DNA from: Sandaracinaceae bacterium
GTDB taxonomy: Bacteria; Myxococcota_A; Polyangia; Polyangiales; Houyiibacteriaceae
NCBI GenBank assembly: GCA_020633055.1
Contig: JACKEJ010000007.1
Coordinates: forward strand, 310,001 to 374,000
DNA length: 64,000 nt
Direction of reading: 5' to 3'
Of this stretch, positions 11,876-20,881 are shown piece by piece. Numbering within the stretch: the stretch's first letter is position 1; the number at the start of each line of letters is the position of its first letter. The position numbers and the translations under genes are program-made. The notes under the pieces were generated by a model. It saw only the letters and a list, made by a program, of their open reading frames with translations. It searched no databases and was not told the origin of the DNA.

Positions 11876-13526
11876 GTGCCTCCCATGCGATCCCTCCACC
11901 CCGTTCATCCACGCCTCCCTGGCGTGGCCACGCTGACCCTCTGTGGGCTGGCAGCGTTCGCGCTCGGCTGTGGCGGACGCGGGTGTGGTGGCGAGGACCC
12001 GGCGCTGGACACGAGGCAGGCGCTCCCGACGGCCACCTTCACGTTGGCGATCGTCACGGATCTGAAGGGCTACTCGAGCCGTGCGGTTACGAGCCGCCGC
12101 TGGCGGCATCGACCGCCTCGCCGCGCAGGTGATCGCCACCCGCGGCGCCGGGCCCCACCCTGACCCTGCTGGCGGGTGACCTGTCTTCTCCGGCAATGCA
12201 CGGCCCCCACGTCGGCGAGGCCGCCAGCGCTCCGACGGTCCGGGCTTGCTGCGCGCGCTTCGTGCGGGCAGGACGCGTCAGCGCCGAGGCGGTCGCGGAC
12301 GTTTCAGGCCTAAGCCGGCGCTCAGCTGCCCGACCGCACACTGAGAACCCGCCGCGCTGACGGCGCTGTGCAGAGCAGAGCGCATCTGCGCGCCTCCTGC
12401 GGGCGAGAGGCGGCAGTCGCACGGTGGGGGAACAGTGTCCTGCGGACGGCGTGGCAGAAGAGGACCCGCAGGCTGCGGAGGCTACGCCCCGCGCCCTGCT
12501 CGATGATCCACGCTACGCAGAAGCGCTCCCTGGCGTGGTCATGACCCGCGGCGGTCGACGTGGCGCCCGCGCGCTCGCGCGGGTCTCGGGGGTCGACGTC
12601 GTGATCATGGGTGGCGCCGACGTCGATGAGCCCCTCCCTCCGAGCGAGGTGGGCGACGCGCTGGTTCTCCACGCGAGCCGCCAAGGTCAGGGCCTGACCC
12701 TCGCGCGGGTGTACGTCCCGCCGGGCGCGCGGGGGACCGATCCAGGTCGGCCGAGCGTGCTGGACATCAGCTTGTGGAGCGTCGAGGTGCGCCGGGGCAC
12801 GCTCGAGGCGGACATCGCCGAGCTGGAGGGCAACATCCGGCGCTGGGAGGAGGAAGCCGCCGACCCAGCGCGGGTGGCGCAGCAGCGGGCGCGGCTCGAC
12901 GCGATGCGCGCGGAGCTGGCCACCCTCACCGCGCCCCCCCTCCCCCCCGACCGTCGCGCGGTGTCTGCCGAGTTCGTCGAGCTCCCGCCCGACGCGCCTC
13001 GCGAGGCGTCCATCACGGAGGCGATGGAGGCGCTGGCACGACGGGTCAACGACCACAACCGTGTCGCCCTGGCCGAGTGGGTCCCCGAGCCGGCCAGCGC
13101 AGGGCAGCCGCACTACCTGGGCTCGGCCAGCTGCGAGAGCTGTCACACCGCGGCGTTCGCGTGGTGGCGGAACCATCCCCACGGGCGCGCCTACAGCACC
13201 CTCAGAGGTGCGACACAAAAGTTCAACCTCAGCTGCGTGGGCTGCCACGTCACCGGCTACCTCCAGCCCGGAGGATCCACCGTGACCCAGCTCGGTGCCG
13301 AGGGCGCGCTGCGCAACGTCGGCTGCGAGAACTGTCACGGCCCCGCCAGCGCCCACGTGGAGAGCCAGGGACCATTCCCGCCACGACGCGACGTGCCCGA
13401 AGCCGTGCGTGGGGGTGTCGGCTAAACGAGAGCACAGCGACCGCTTCTGCATAGAGGTCTATCGCCGTACGCTGCTGGGTGCCTGGTCATGGGCTGCCGG
13501 AAGCCGAGGCCGGATTCAACCCATGA
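11876..13526 (+). pseudogene. Multiheme c-type cytochrome / phosphoesterase-like lipoprotein, frame broken
   Basis: The start (GTG 11876 or ATG 11885) gives a lipoprotein signal, LCGLAAFALGCGG, then FTLAIVTDLKGY. This is the opening of a phosphoesterase-like domain whose next part, roughly EPCG, GGIDRLAAQV and LTLLAGDL, is spread over different frames between 12080 and 12430. From 12424 the frame is open again: TRGGRRGARALARVSGVDVV, a coiled-coil stretch, then heme sites CESCH, CVGCH and CENCH. A fourth site (CVG.H) and the closing GHGLPEAEAGFNP are again split around 13390-13490. Joined, it would be a periplasmic or outer-membrane tetraheme protein of about 540 residues ending at TGA 13524-13526. 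Both damaged patches are short and dense in indels, and the rest is well kept. Confidence 0.65.
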
Positions 13527-14163
13527 ACACCCGAACCGCGACCGGACGACCCCCGATGCAGGCCAGCCCCGGCACGCGCGACACGTGCGCTCCCAGCGGA
13601 TGCGTCGCGCCCGTCGCGCCGCGTTGGATGATCGCGTTGCTGTCGGTCATGTCGGGGTGTGGTCGGCCGGCACCTCCGCACGCTCGACGGAGCCGACCCC
13701 ACGCGACCCCGCGGCGCAGACGGCGCCGCCTCCGGCGGGAGAGCCAACGCGCCACCCCGCGCCGCCACCCATGGGCGGCACGACCACCCCGCGCGCGACG
13801 ACGTCCGAACGCAGCCACAGCCCGTACGCCGCCGAGTATGGACGGGCGCCAGCGCTCGAGACCCTCGAGGGCCGCGCCAGCTACTACAGCGACCGCCTGG
13901 CGGGCCGCAGCACCGCCAGCGGTGAGCCCTATCGAACCACCGAATTCACGGCTGCCAGTCGCGACCTACGCTTCGGCACGATCTTGCGGGTGACCCGCGC
14001 CGACACCGGCGCCGTCACGTACGTACGCGTCAACGATCGCGGACCGTTCGGGGATCGGCGGCGGATCGTCGACCTCTCGCGCGTCGCGGCCGAGGAGCTC
14101 GGGATGATCCGGGCTGGCGTGGTGGACGTGCGGGTGGAGATCGTCCACCGCCCGACCCGCTGA
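13523..14163 (+). pseudogene. RlpA-like septal-ring lipoprotein, likely frameshifted
   Basis: ATG 13523 overlaps the cytochrome stop as ATGA and leads to a lipoprotein signal, MIALLSVMSGCG. The double-psi beta-barrel of RlpA (GRASYYSDRLAGRSTASGE, then LRFGTILRVTRADTG, then VRVNDRGPFGDRRRIVDLS) is complete but in another frame, ending at TGA 14161-14163. The frame change falls in a Pro/Thr-rich linker between about 13660 and 13800. RlpA proteins cleave or bind denuded glycan strands at division sites. An alternative start at 13489 in the barrel frame keeps the gene open but loses the signal peptide. Confidence 0.6.
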
Positions 14164-14273
14164 AGACGAGGCGGCGCCGACCTCGACGCGGACGCCCTCG
14201 GGCTGCTGGGCGTGCAGCGCGCACGGTGCGTCCCGAGCGCACAACTGGCGGCCGCTCGCGCCGACACAGGCGC

Positions 14274-15512
14274 ATGGCGTGTTCCAGAAGGTCCTCCGTG
14301 CCCTCCCCTTGGGTTCCGCTCCTGGTCTCCGCGTGGCTCGGCTGCGTCGACACCGGACTGCACGGCGGGTCGCGTGCGCCTGTGGACGCCAGCGTGCCCA
14401 GGGCACCACTGTTGGTGTCGACCTGGCCTGCGGATGGCAGCGCAGGCGTCCCCGACGAGCTCCCGCGTGCGTGGATCGCGCTCGACACCCCAGGCCCGCT
14501 GCGTGTCCTGAAGACCGGCTGGCGCAGCCCCGGCGGTTCCGTCCCACACCGCGCCGAGCAGCGCCCCTGCGACGAGGTGGGGATCGTCGCAGACGTGTGT
14601 CTGCGGCTCGAGCCGCTGATCCGACTGCCGGTCGGGACGCATCAGATCGGGCTGGACGAAGGGACGCTGGACGCGGAGGGAGACCCCGTCGACCCCGCGT
14701 TCGCCGAGTTCGACGTGACCTCGCTCGCCGTCGATCCGGCCCAGCCGTCCGTGCAGGGGTGTGAGCGCGACGAGGAGCGGGTGTCGGGCTTCTGCTTGCT
14801 GCGCACGGACACGTCGCTCCGCGTGCGCGCCTTCCTCAGCGCCAGCGCCATCGTCGAGCTGGCAACCGAGGGACGCACCGTGCGCGCTCTCGCCTCCCGC
14901 GCGGAGGTGGTCTTGCGGCTGACTGGGCTGGCCCCCGACACGTTCTACCCGCTGACGATGCGCGCCACCGGCCTGGACGGCGCGACGCATCAGGTCGAGA
15001 CCCTGGTCCGGACCCACGATTCCCTCGCGACGCTGACCATCAGCGAAGTGCGCGCCGACCCCCTCGGCCCAGACCCGGACCAGGAGTACGTCGAGATCGT
15101 GAACTACGGCGATGAGCCGGCAGAGCTGAGCGGGCTCCGCCTCGCGGACGATCCGACGCGCGAGGGAGATCTCGTGGTGAGCGCGCTCCGCCTGCCCGCT
15201 GGGGGACGCGCGCTGCTCGTGCCGGAGCGCTTCGAGCCAGCCCTCACTCGCGGGGACGTGCCCATCCCCGAAGGCGTGCCGCTGGTTCGCGTCGACGGGC
15301 CGCTCGCAACGGGGGGGCTGACCAACAGCGGCGAGCCCTTGTTCCTCCGCGATCCTCTCGGGCGGCGCCTGTCCGCCGTGCCGTCTCTGCCCAGCACTGC
15401 CGGCCGCTGCACGCAGCGGACCGGGATCGACCCCCGCGACGACACCCCTGCGAGCTTCCACATCCGCGCCGCGTGCAGCCCCGGCCGCGCGGGTGAGGAC
15501 GAAACGTGGTAA
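14274..15512 (+). CDS. Lipoprotein with a lamin-tail-like domain
   Basis: A 412-residue predicted lipoprotein; the signal ends LLVSAWLGC. The middle part holds repeated beta-rich segments (LRVRAFLSASAIVELATEG, LTGLAPDTFYPLTMRATG) that look fibronectin/Ig-like. From about residue 255, LTISEVRADPLGPDPDQEYV begins a lamin-tail (LTD) domain with EIVNYGDEPAELSGL and LPAGGRALLVPE. Such domains are common in secreted proteins of myxobacteria and probably mediate binding; no catalytic residues are seen. ATG 14274 was chosen because it puts the signal peptide at the start. The end overlaps the recD2 start by 7 bases. Confidence 0.7.
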   Translation: MACSRRSSVPSPWVPLLVSAWLGCVDTGLHGGSRAPVDASVPRAPLLVSTWPADGSAGVPDELPRAWIALDTPGPLRVLKTGWRSPGGSVPHRAEQRPCDEVGIVADVCLRLEPLIRLPVGTHQIGLDEGTLDAEGDPVDPAFAEFDVTSLAVDPAQPSVQGCERDEERVSGFCLLRTDTSLRVRAFLSASAIVELATEGRTVRALASRAEVVLRLTGLAPDTFYPLTMRATGLDGATHQVETLVRTHDSLATLTISEVRADPLGPDPDQEYVEIVNYGDEPAELSGLRLADDPTREGDLVVSALRLPAGGRALLVPERFEPALTRGDVPIPEGVPLVRVDGPLATGGLTNSGEPLFLRDPLGRRLSAVPSLPSTAGRCTQRTGIDPRDDTPASFHIRAACSPGRAGEDETW

Positions 15513-17740
15513 GCGGCTTCACGGTGAATGACACCCCGAGTCGGCACGAAGAGGTGATCGAGGTCAGCGTCGAGGAGGTCCTCTTCCGCAGCGAGGACGG
15601 CTTCTTCGCGGTGGTCCGGGCGGTGCGCACCCGTGACAGCGCGGAGTCTCCCGATGTGACCGCGGTGGGCAACCTCGGGAACGTCAGTGTTGGCGAGACA
15701 CTGCGGCTACGCGGGAGGTTTTCGGACCACCCCCGCTTCGGGCGCCGCTTCCAGGCGACTGGCTTCACGCCTGTGCTGCCGACCACCGCGCCCGGTATCG
15801 TGCGCTATTTGGGGAGTGGGCTGATTGGCGGCATCGGCAAGGGCCTGGCCGAACGGCTGGTGCAGCACTTCGGAGACGAGACCATCGACGTCATCACGCA
15901 GCAGAGCAAACGGCTGCGTGAGGTGCCCGGCATCGGCGCCGGACGCGCCGAGTCCATCGCGAAGGCGGTGCGTGAGAAGCACGCGCTGGTGGAGACCATG
16001 GTGTTCTTGCGCGGCCTGGGCATCGGTCAGGCCGCGGCCGACCGCGTGATGAAGCGCTACGGCGAAGAGGCGGTGCAGCGGGTGCGCAGCGACCCCTACA
16101 TGGTGGCGGAGGAGGTCAGCGGGATCGGCTTCCAGACCGCCGACCAGATCGCACGCGGGCTCGGCTTCACGGAGGACGACCCGCGCCGCGCCGCTGGAGC
16201 CACGCTGCACCTGTTGGGCAAGGCCGCGGACGATGGTCACCTGTTCCTCACGAAGCCCGAGCTGCTGGACGCGTGCACGCGCCTGCGGGTCCCGACGAGC
16301 GCCGTGGAGGAGGCGCTGCCCGCCCTCTTCCTGCGAGGCCTGGTGGTGGAGGACGAGGGGGACCTGTACGTGCCGCCCTTGCACCGCGCGGAGCGGCGCG
16401 TCGCGCGACTGCTCGCGGCGCTCGCGCGACCGCGGGCACTCCCCGCGGCAGGCGAGGCGGCCGTCGCGGCGGCCCTGGACGGTTCGAACCTCAGCGAGAC
16501 GCAACGCTCAGCCGTACGCAGCAGCTTGATGACGGGCTTGATGGTGCTCACCGGCGGACCGGGCACGGGCAAGACGACGACCATCAAGGCCGTCGTCGCG
16601 GCACATCGCGCGCTCGGGCATCGCGTGGCCCTCTGCGCGCCCACCGGCAGAGCGGCCAAACGCATGACCGAGGCCACCGCGCACGAAGCCAAGACCGTCC
16701 ACCGCACCCTGCAGTGGAACCCCGTGTTGTCGCGCTTCGAGAAGGGTGAAGACGACCCGGTCGACGTCGAGCTCATCCTCGTCGACGAGGCATCGATGCT
16801 CGACGTCCGCTTGGCGGAGCGCCTGTTCCTGGCTGTCCCGCCCTCCGCTACGCTGGTGTTGGTGGGGGACGTGGACCAGCTGCCACCCGTCGGCCCGGGA
16901 CAGGTGCTGCGGGACTTGATCGCGAGCGACGTGTGCCCCGTGGTGCGCCTCGGTGAGGTCTTCCGGCAGGCGCAGCGGTCCGCCATCGTGCGCGGCGCGC
17001 ACGCCATCCTGCGTGGCGAGGTGCCCGAGCCCACCCCGGCGGGCGAGCGCGGCGACGGAGATCTGTTCATCGTGCGCGCGACGGGGCCCGAGGCCCTGCA
17101 CGAGAAGCTGGTTCAGCTGGTGGAGCGCATGACCACCGTCTATGGCATCGAGATGGGAAACCTGCAGGTGCTGTCACCGATGCGCAGCGGTCCCGCCGGG
17201 ACCCATGTGCTGAACGAGGTCCTGCAGGCCCACTTCAACCCCGCGGCCCAGGCCACTGCGACACCCGCGGCGCGCTCAGGCGACGACATCGGGCGTGGCC
17301 GGGCGCTCTTGCGCCCGGGCGACAAGGTGATGCAGCTGCGCAACGACTACGAGCGCGATGTGTACAACGGAGATCTCGGCACCGTGCGCCGCATTGAGGG
17401 GGGTATCACCTACGTGATGGTCGACGGTCGCGAGGTGCAGTACAAGTTCGAGCACCTGGACGCGCTGACCCTCGCGTACGCCAGCACCGTCCACAAGGTC
17501 CAGGGCAGCGAGTTCGAGGGCATCGTGGTGGTCTTGCACGGCTCCCACCACATGCTGCTGAGCCGGCCGCTGCTCTACACGGCGGTCACGCGCGCCAAAC
17601 GCCTCGTCGTGCTGCTGGGCGATCCGCGTGCCATGGCGAGAGCCGCGCGCAACGCGGAGCTCACCCAGCTGAACAGCAAGCTGGCGGCCCGCCTCCGCGA
17701 AGAGGCTCACCCGTCGAAGCAGTGGACGACCCCGTCGTAG
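15506..17740 (+). CDS. recD2: RecD2-type ATP-dependent DNA helicase
   Basis: A 744-residue SF1B 5'-3' helicase, close to the usual RecD2 length. An N-terminal OB-like region (EEVLFRSEDGFFAVV) is followed by helix-hairpin-helix motifs (LIGGIGKGLAERLV, VPGIGAGRAESIA), then the helicase core. The core has Walker A TGGPGTGKTTT at about 349-359, VDEASMLD (motif II), GDVDQLPPVGPG (motif III), and the C-terminal TVHKVQGSEFEG and LLYTAVTRAK. RecD2 acts without RecBC, in mismatch or replication-linked repair. GTG 15506 is the first start; a second GTG at 15524 is possible. Its last 34 bases overlap the end of the convergent hydrolase gene. Confidence 0.93.
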   Translation: MVSGFTVNDTPSRHEEVIEVSVEEVLFRSEDGFFAVVRAVRTRDSAESPDVTAVGNLGNVSVGETLRLRGRFSDHPRFGRRFQATGFTPVLPTTAPGIVRYLGSGLIGGIGKGLAERLVQHFGDETIDVITQQSKRLREVPGIGAGRAESIAKAVREKHALVETMVFLRGLGIGQAAADRVMKRYGEEAVQRVRSDPYMVAEEVSGIGFQTADQIARGLGFTEDDPRRAAGATLHLLGKAADDGHLFLTKPELLDACTRLRVPTSAVEEALPALFLRGLVVEDEGDLYVPPLHRAERRVARLLAALARPRALPAAGEAAVAAALDGSNLSETQRSAVRSSLMTGLMVLTGGPGTGKTTTIKAVVAAHRALGHRVALCAPTGRAAKRMTEATAHEAKTVHRTLQWNPVLSRFEKGEDDPVDVELILVDEASMLDVRLAERLFLAVPPSATLVLVGDVDQLPPVGPGQVLRDLIASDVCPVVRLGEVFRQAQRSAIVRGAHAILRGEVPEPTPAGERGDGDLFIVRATGPEALHEKLVQLVERMTTVYGIEMGNLQVLSPMRSGPAGTHVLNEVLQAHFNPAAQATATPAARSGDDIGRGRALLRPGDKVMQLRNDYERDVYNGDLGTVRRIEGGITYVMVDGREVQYKFEHLDALTLAYASTVHKVQGSEFEGIVVVLHGSHHMLLSRPLLYTAVTRAKRLVVLLGDPRAMARAARNAELTQLNSKLAARLREEAHPSKQWTTPS

Positions 17741-18819
17741 AAAGCGGGGCGGAACGCCTTGATCTTGGTGTTGGAGCGCGTCGGGTGGACGCGGTTCGTG
17801 AGGAGGACGATGACCAGCCCGCGGTCGGGATCGCACCAGATGCTGGTTCCTGTGAAGCCCAAATGGCCGAACGTGCGCGGACCCATACGCTGCCCAGCGG
17901 CGCTCGCCGACCCGCTCTTCGTGTCCCAGCCCAAGCGGTGGCTCCCAGGCCGAGGGGCGAACACCACGTCGCGCACGGCCGTGCTCACGAACGAGGTCTG
18001 CCCCGCGAGCGCATCCAGCCACGCCAGCCCCAGCCGCGCCACGCTCTCCGCGTCGCCGAACAGACCCGCGTGCCCCGCGACCCCCCCCAGCGCGGCGCAG
18101 TTCTCGTCGTGGACCTCTGCGCGCACCACACGCCCGCGCCAGTCGCAGCGCTCCGTGGGAGGAACCTCCGGGGCCAGCTGGTGCCGGGCGGCGGCGGTCA
18201 GCGCCCCCGCGTAGAAGACCCTGTGGCGCACCCCGAGCGGCTCCAGCACCTCTGCGTCCACCACCTCTTGCAGCGGGCGTTGTGCCACCCGGGACAGCAG
18301 CTCGCCCGCCACCATGTAGCCGAGATCGCTGTACACCATCCCGCGATTCTGGTCGCCGTCCCGGCGCATGGCCTCTCCGATGATCCAGCGCCGAGCGGCG
18401 CCGCTGCCGGCTTCGTGCTGCACGTCCAGATAGAGCCCTCCCCACGCGTCCAGCCCGCTCTCGTGGGACAGGAGGCGCTCGAGGGTCACGCCAGCGAGCG
18501 CGGTGCCGCGCGCGTCTGGGAGGACATCGTCCACTGGCACCGAGAAGCTCAGCGCGCCACGGCTGACCATGTGGGCGGCCGCGCTCGCCACGAAGGGCTT
18601 GGTCAGCGACGCGAGGTCGAACGCCGTGGTCTCGCGCACCTGCGGCTCACCGCGCGCCAGCACCCCGCCCGCGGCGCGGGCGACCACCACCGTGGAGGTG
18701 TTGGGGTCTCGGTAGAGCGCGCAGGCGCTGGCGCCCGGAAACACGCCCCCGGCGGCTCCAGACTCTAGGAGTCGAAACATCTGACGTTTCAACCGATCGA
18801 CGCTCGGCTTGCCCACCAA
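17707..18819 (-). CDS. Serine hydrolase of the beta-lactamase/class C family
   Basis: A 370-residue protein with the three motifs of penicillin-recognising enzymes: SLTK (71-74, catalytic Ser and Lys), YSD (162-164) and HLGFTG (318-323) in the KTG position. The sequence LERLLSHESGLDAW is typical of the Beta-lactamase family PF00144, which includes esterases and D-amino peptidases. No clear signal peptide is seen, so a cytoplasmic esterase or peptidase is as likely as a cell-wall role. It converges with recD2 with a 34-base overlap of coding ends. Confidence 0.85.
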   Translation of the reverse strand: MVGKPSVDRLKRQMFRLLESGAAGGVFPGASACALYRDPNTSTVVVARAAGGVLARGEPQVRETTAFDLASLTKPFVASAAAHMVSRGALSFSVPVDDVLPDARGTALAGVTLERLLSHESGLDAWGGLYLDVQHEAGSGAARRWIIGEAMRRDGDQNRGMVYSDLGYMVAGELLSRVAQRPLQEVVDAEVLEPLGVRHRVFYAGALTAAARHQLAPEVPPTERCDWRGRVVRAEVHDENCAALGGVAGHAGLFGDAESVARLGLAWLDALAGQTSFVSTAVRDVVFAPRPGSHRLGWDTKSGSASAAGQRMGPRTFGHLGFTGTSIWCDPDRGLVIVLLTNRVHPTRSNTKIKAFRPAFYDGVVHCFDG

Positions 18820-18869
18820 CCTGATAGGTACTTGATTGCACCCACCACGGTCTATCGAAAGTTTGGCTC

Positions 18870-19928
18870 ATGGACTCCTCCGCGCCTGCTGACCCCACCG
18901 CGTCTCTCCCCTATCTCACCGCTCACGTCCCACCCACCGGCGGCACCCTGCGCGCAATGCCCGAGGATTTCGTGGTGGAGGAGATCCCTGCGTATGCTCC
19001 CAGCGGAACGGGAGACCACCTGTTCGTACGTGTCCGAAAGCGCAACAGGACCACACCCGACGCCGTGCGAGCGCTCTCACGGGCGCTCGGCGTGGACGAG
19101 CGCGCAGCGGGCTACGCGGGACTGAAGGACCGCGAGGCCACGACCACCCAATGGGTCAGCCTCTTTGGAGCCCACGCGGAGGCCGCGCTCGCCCTCGCAC
19201 TCCCGGACATCGAGGTGCTGGAGGCCATCCCCCACAACACCAAGCTCCGCACGGGGCACCTGCACGGCAACCGCTTCACGCTGCGGGTGCGCGCCGCAGA
19301 GGGGGTGGACCTCGCCGCGGTACGGGATGCCGCGGCCCACGTGCAGCGCGACGGCCTGCCCAACTACTTCGGCGCGCAACGCTTCGGGCGTGACTTCGAC
19401 AACGCCGCCCGCGCCCGCGCTTGGATGAAGGGCGAGATGCGCGCGCCCAAGGCGCCCTTCGAGCGCAAGCTGCTGGTGTCTGCGCTCCAGTCCGAGCTGT
19501 TCAACCACGTCGTGGCCGAGCGCGTCGCCGCCGGACAACTCGGAGCCATCCGCCTCGGTGACCTGGTGCAGAAGCACGCGACGGGTGGGATGTTCGTGGC
19601 CGCTGACCTCGCCGAGGTGCAGTCCCGCGCCGACGCGTGGGAGGTGAGCGCCACTGGCCCGATGTTCGGCACCAAGATGCGCCGCGCAGAGCACGAGGCG
19701 GGGGCGCGGGAGGCAGCGCTGCTCGAGCAGCAAGGGATCACCGAAGAAGACCTCGGGCGCCTCGCGCGCTGGGGTGAGGGGACGCGCCGCTACGTGCGCG
19801 TCCCCGTGCCCGCCATCGACATCGAGCCCGTCGAAGGGGGATACCGCGCCTCCTTCGTGCTGCCCAAGGGCAGCTACGCAACGGTGCTGATGCGCGAGCT
19901 GATGAAGGTGCCCCTGCCGCCGCTCTGA
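18870..19928 (+). CDS. truD: tRNA pseudouridine(13) synthase TruD
   Basis: A 352-residue synthase that makes pseudouridine at position 13 of tRNA-Glu and other tRNAs. The N-terminal MPEDFVVEEIPAYAPSGTGDH and the catalytic GLKDR (84-88, Asp87 nucleophile) are conserved, as are RTGHLHGNRFTLRVR and LPNYFGAQRFGR. The insertion domain follows at about 190-300. The length is within family range. Confidence 0.96.
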   Translation: MDSSAPADPTASLPYLTAHVPPTGGTLRAMPEDFVVEEIPAYAPSGTGDHLFVRVRKRNRTTPDAVRALSRALGVDERAAGYAGLKDREATTTQWVSLFGAHAEAALALALPDIEVLEAIPHNTKLRTGHLHGNRFTLRVRAAEGVDLAAVRDAAAHVQRDGLPNYFGAQRFGRDFDNAARARAWMKGEMRAPKAPFERKLLVSALQSELFNHVVAERVAAGQLGAIRLGDLVQKHATGGMFVAADLAEVQSRADAWEVSATGPMFGTKMRRAEHEAGAREAALLEQQGITEEDLGRLARWGEGTRRYVRVPVPAIDIEPVEGGYRASFVLPKGSYATVLMRELMKVPLPPL

Positions 19929-19956
19929 TGAGACCATTGGCGACGGACGGTAAAAA

Positions 19957-19986
19957 TTGACCACGGTCCGGCCGGTTCGATAGCAT
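19957..19986 (+). promoter_or_regulatory. Candidate promoter of psd
   Basis: TTGACC (19957-19962) and TAGCAT (19981-19986) lie 18 bases apart in an A-rich stretch between truD and psd. The -35 matches five of six consensus positions and the -10 four of six. The start point would be near 19993, at the base of the hairpin that precedes psd. Confidence 0.42.
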
Positions 19987-19990
19987 CACA

Positions 19991-20010
19991 GGTTCCGTTT
20001 GGTCGGAACC
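19991..20010 (+). promoter_or_regulatory. Hairpin covering the psd ribosome binding region
   Basis: GGTTCCG (19991-19997) and CGGAACC (20004-20010) form a perfect 7-base-pair stem with a 6-base loop, ending 7 bases before the psd ATG at 20018. The only purine-rich sequence before that ATG, GGAAC, lies inside the 3' arm. Folding could therefore lower psd translation. There is no T run, so a truD terminator is less likely. Confidence 0.4.
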
Positions 20011-20017
20011 CCACACG

Positions 20018-20881
20018 ATGCAGATCAGCCCCGCTCGATTCGCAGCCGACGCCTTGCGTTTGCTCCCCCGGAAACGCATCAGCCGTACCCTCGGGGCCGT
20101 CGCCAAGACACGCGCCCCGCAAGCGCTCGTGTCGCGTGCCATCGACGCGTTCGTCAGCGCCTACGACGTGGACATGGAGCACGCGGTGGTGCCCGCGGGG
20201 GGCTACCGAAGCTTCGACGACTTCTTCACGCGTGAGCTGGTGCCCGGCGCGCGCCCCATCGATCAGGACGAGACCGCCATCACCTCGCCGGCCGACGGGA
20301 AAATCGAAGACTTCGGGCCCGTCGACCTCGAGGCGACCGTGACGGTCAAGGGGAAGCCCTACCGCGTTGGAGACCTGCTCGGCGATGTCGAGCTGGGCGA
20401 GGGGTATCAGGGAGGGAACTACTTCATCGTCTATTTGTCCCCCAGGGACTACCACCGCGTTCACACGCCAGTCGGCGGACGCGTCGTGGCGGCGCGTCAC
20501 GTCCCCGGAACGCTGTTCCCCGTGAACCACATCGGGACCGAGTTCGTTCCTCGCCTGTTTGCTCGCAACGAGCGCGTCTGCACGTTGCAGGACAGCCCCC
20601 AGCACGGAGCCGTCGTGACCATCATGGTGGGCGCCATCGGGGTGGGCCACATCTCGATGTCCTACGACAGCATCGAGACCAACGTGGGCCGCGAGTCCGG
20701 GGTGAAGCGATACGGCTCCGAGGGCGCGTACCTCGAGCGCGGGGCCGAGCTGGGGCAGTTCCACCTCGGATCCACGGCCGTCGTGTTCCTGCCTCCCGGT
20801 GACCCGCTCGAGTGGTGCATCACCCCGGGCCAGATGGTGTCCATGGGGCAGCGGATAGCCGTCCCCCGGAGGTCCGTATGA
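20018..20881 (+). CDS. psd: Phosphatidylserine decarboxylase
   Basis: A 287-residue proenzyme that converts phosphatidylserine to phosphatidylethanolamine at the inner membrane. It self-cleaves at the LGST motif (250-253) to give the pyruvoyl group on Ser252. Supporting motifs are SFDDFFTREL, the Asp of SPADGKIEDFG (90-100), YLSPRDYHRVHTPVGG (His147) and LFPVN. The size is that of the bacterial type I enzyme. Its stop overlaps the methyltransferase start as ATGA (20878-20881). Confidence 0.96.
   Translation: MQISPARFAADALRLLPRKRISRTLGAVAKTRAPQALVSRAIDAFVSAYDVDMEHAVVPAGGYRSFDDFFTRELVPGARPIDQDETAITSPADGKIEDFGPVDLEATVTVKGKPYRVGDLLGDVELGEGYQGGNYFIVYLSPRDYHRVHTPVGGRVVAARHVPGTLFPVNHIGTEFVPRLFARNERVCTLQDSPQHGAVVTIMVGAIGVGHISMSYDSIETNVGRESGVKRYGSEGAYLERGAELGQFHLGSTAVVFLPPGDPLEWCITPGQMVSMGQRIAVPRRSV

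Noticed and set aside
13489..13522. Start at 13489 giving an uninterrupted RlpA-like gene
   Set aside because: It lacks a signal peptide, which RlpA needs; the lipobox sequence MIALLSVMSGCG is in the neighbouring frame that starts at 13523. It is kept as an alternative only.
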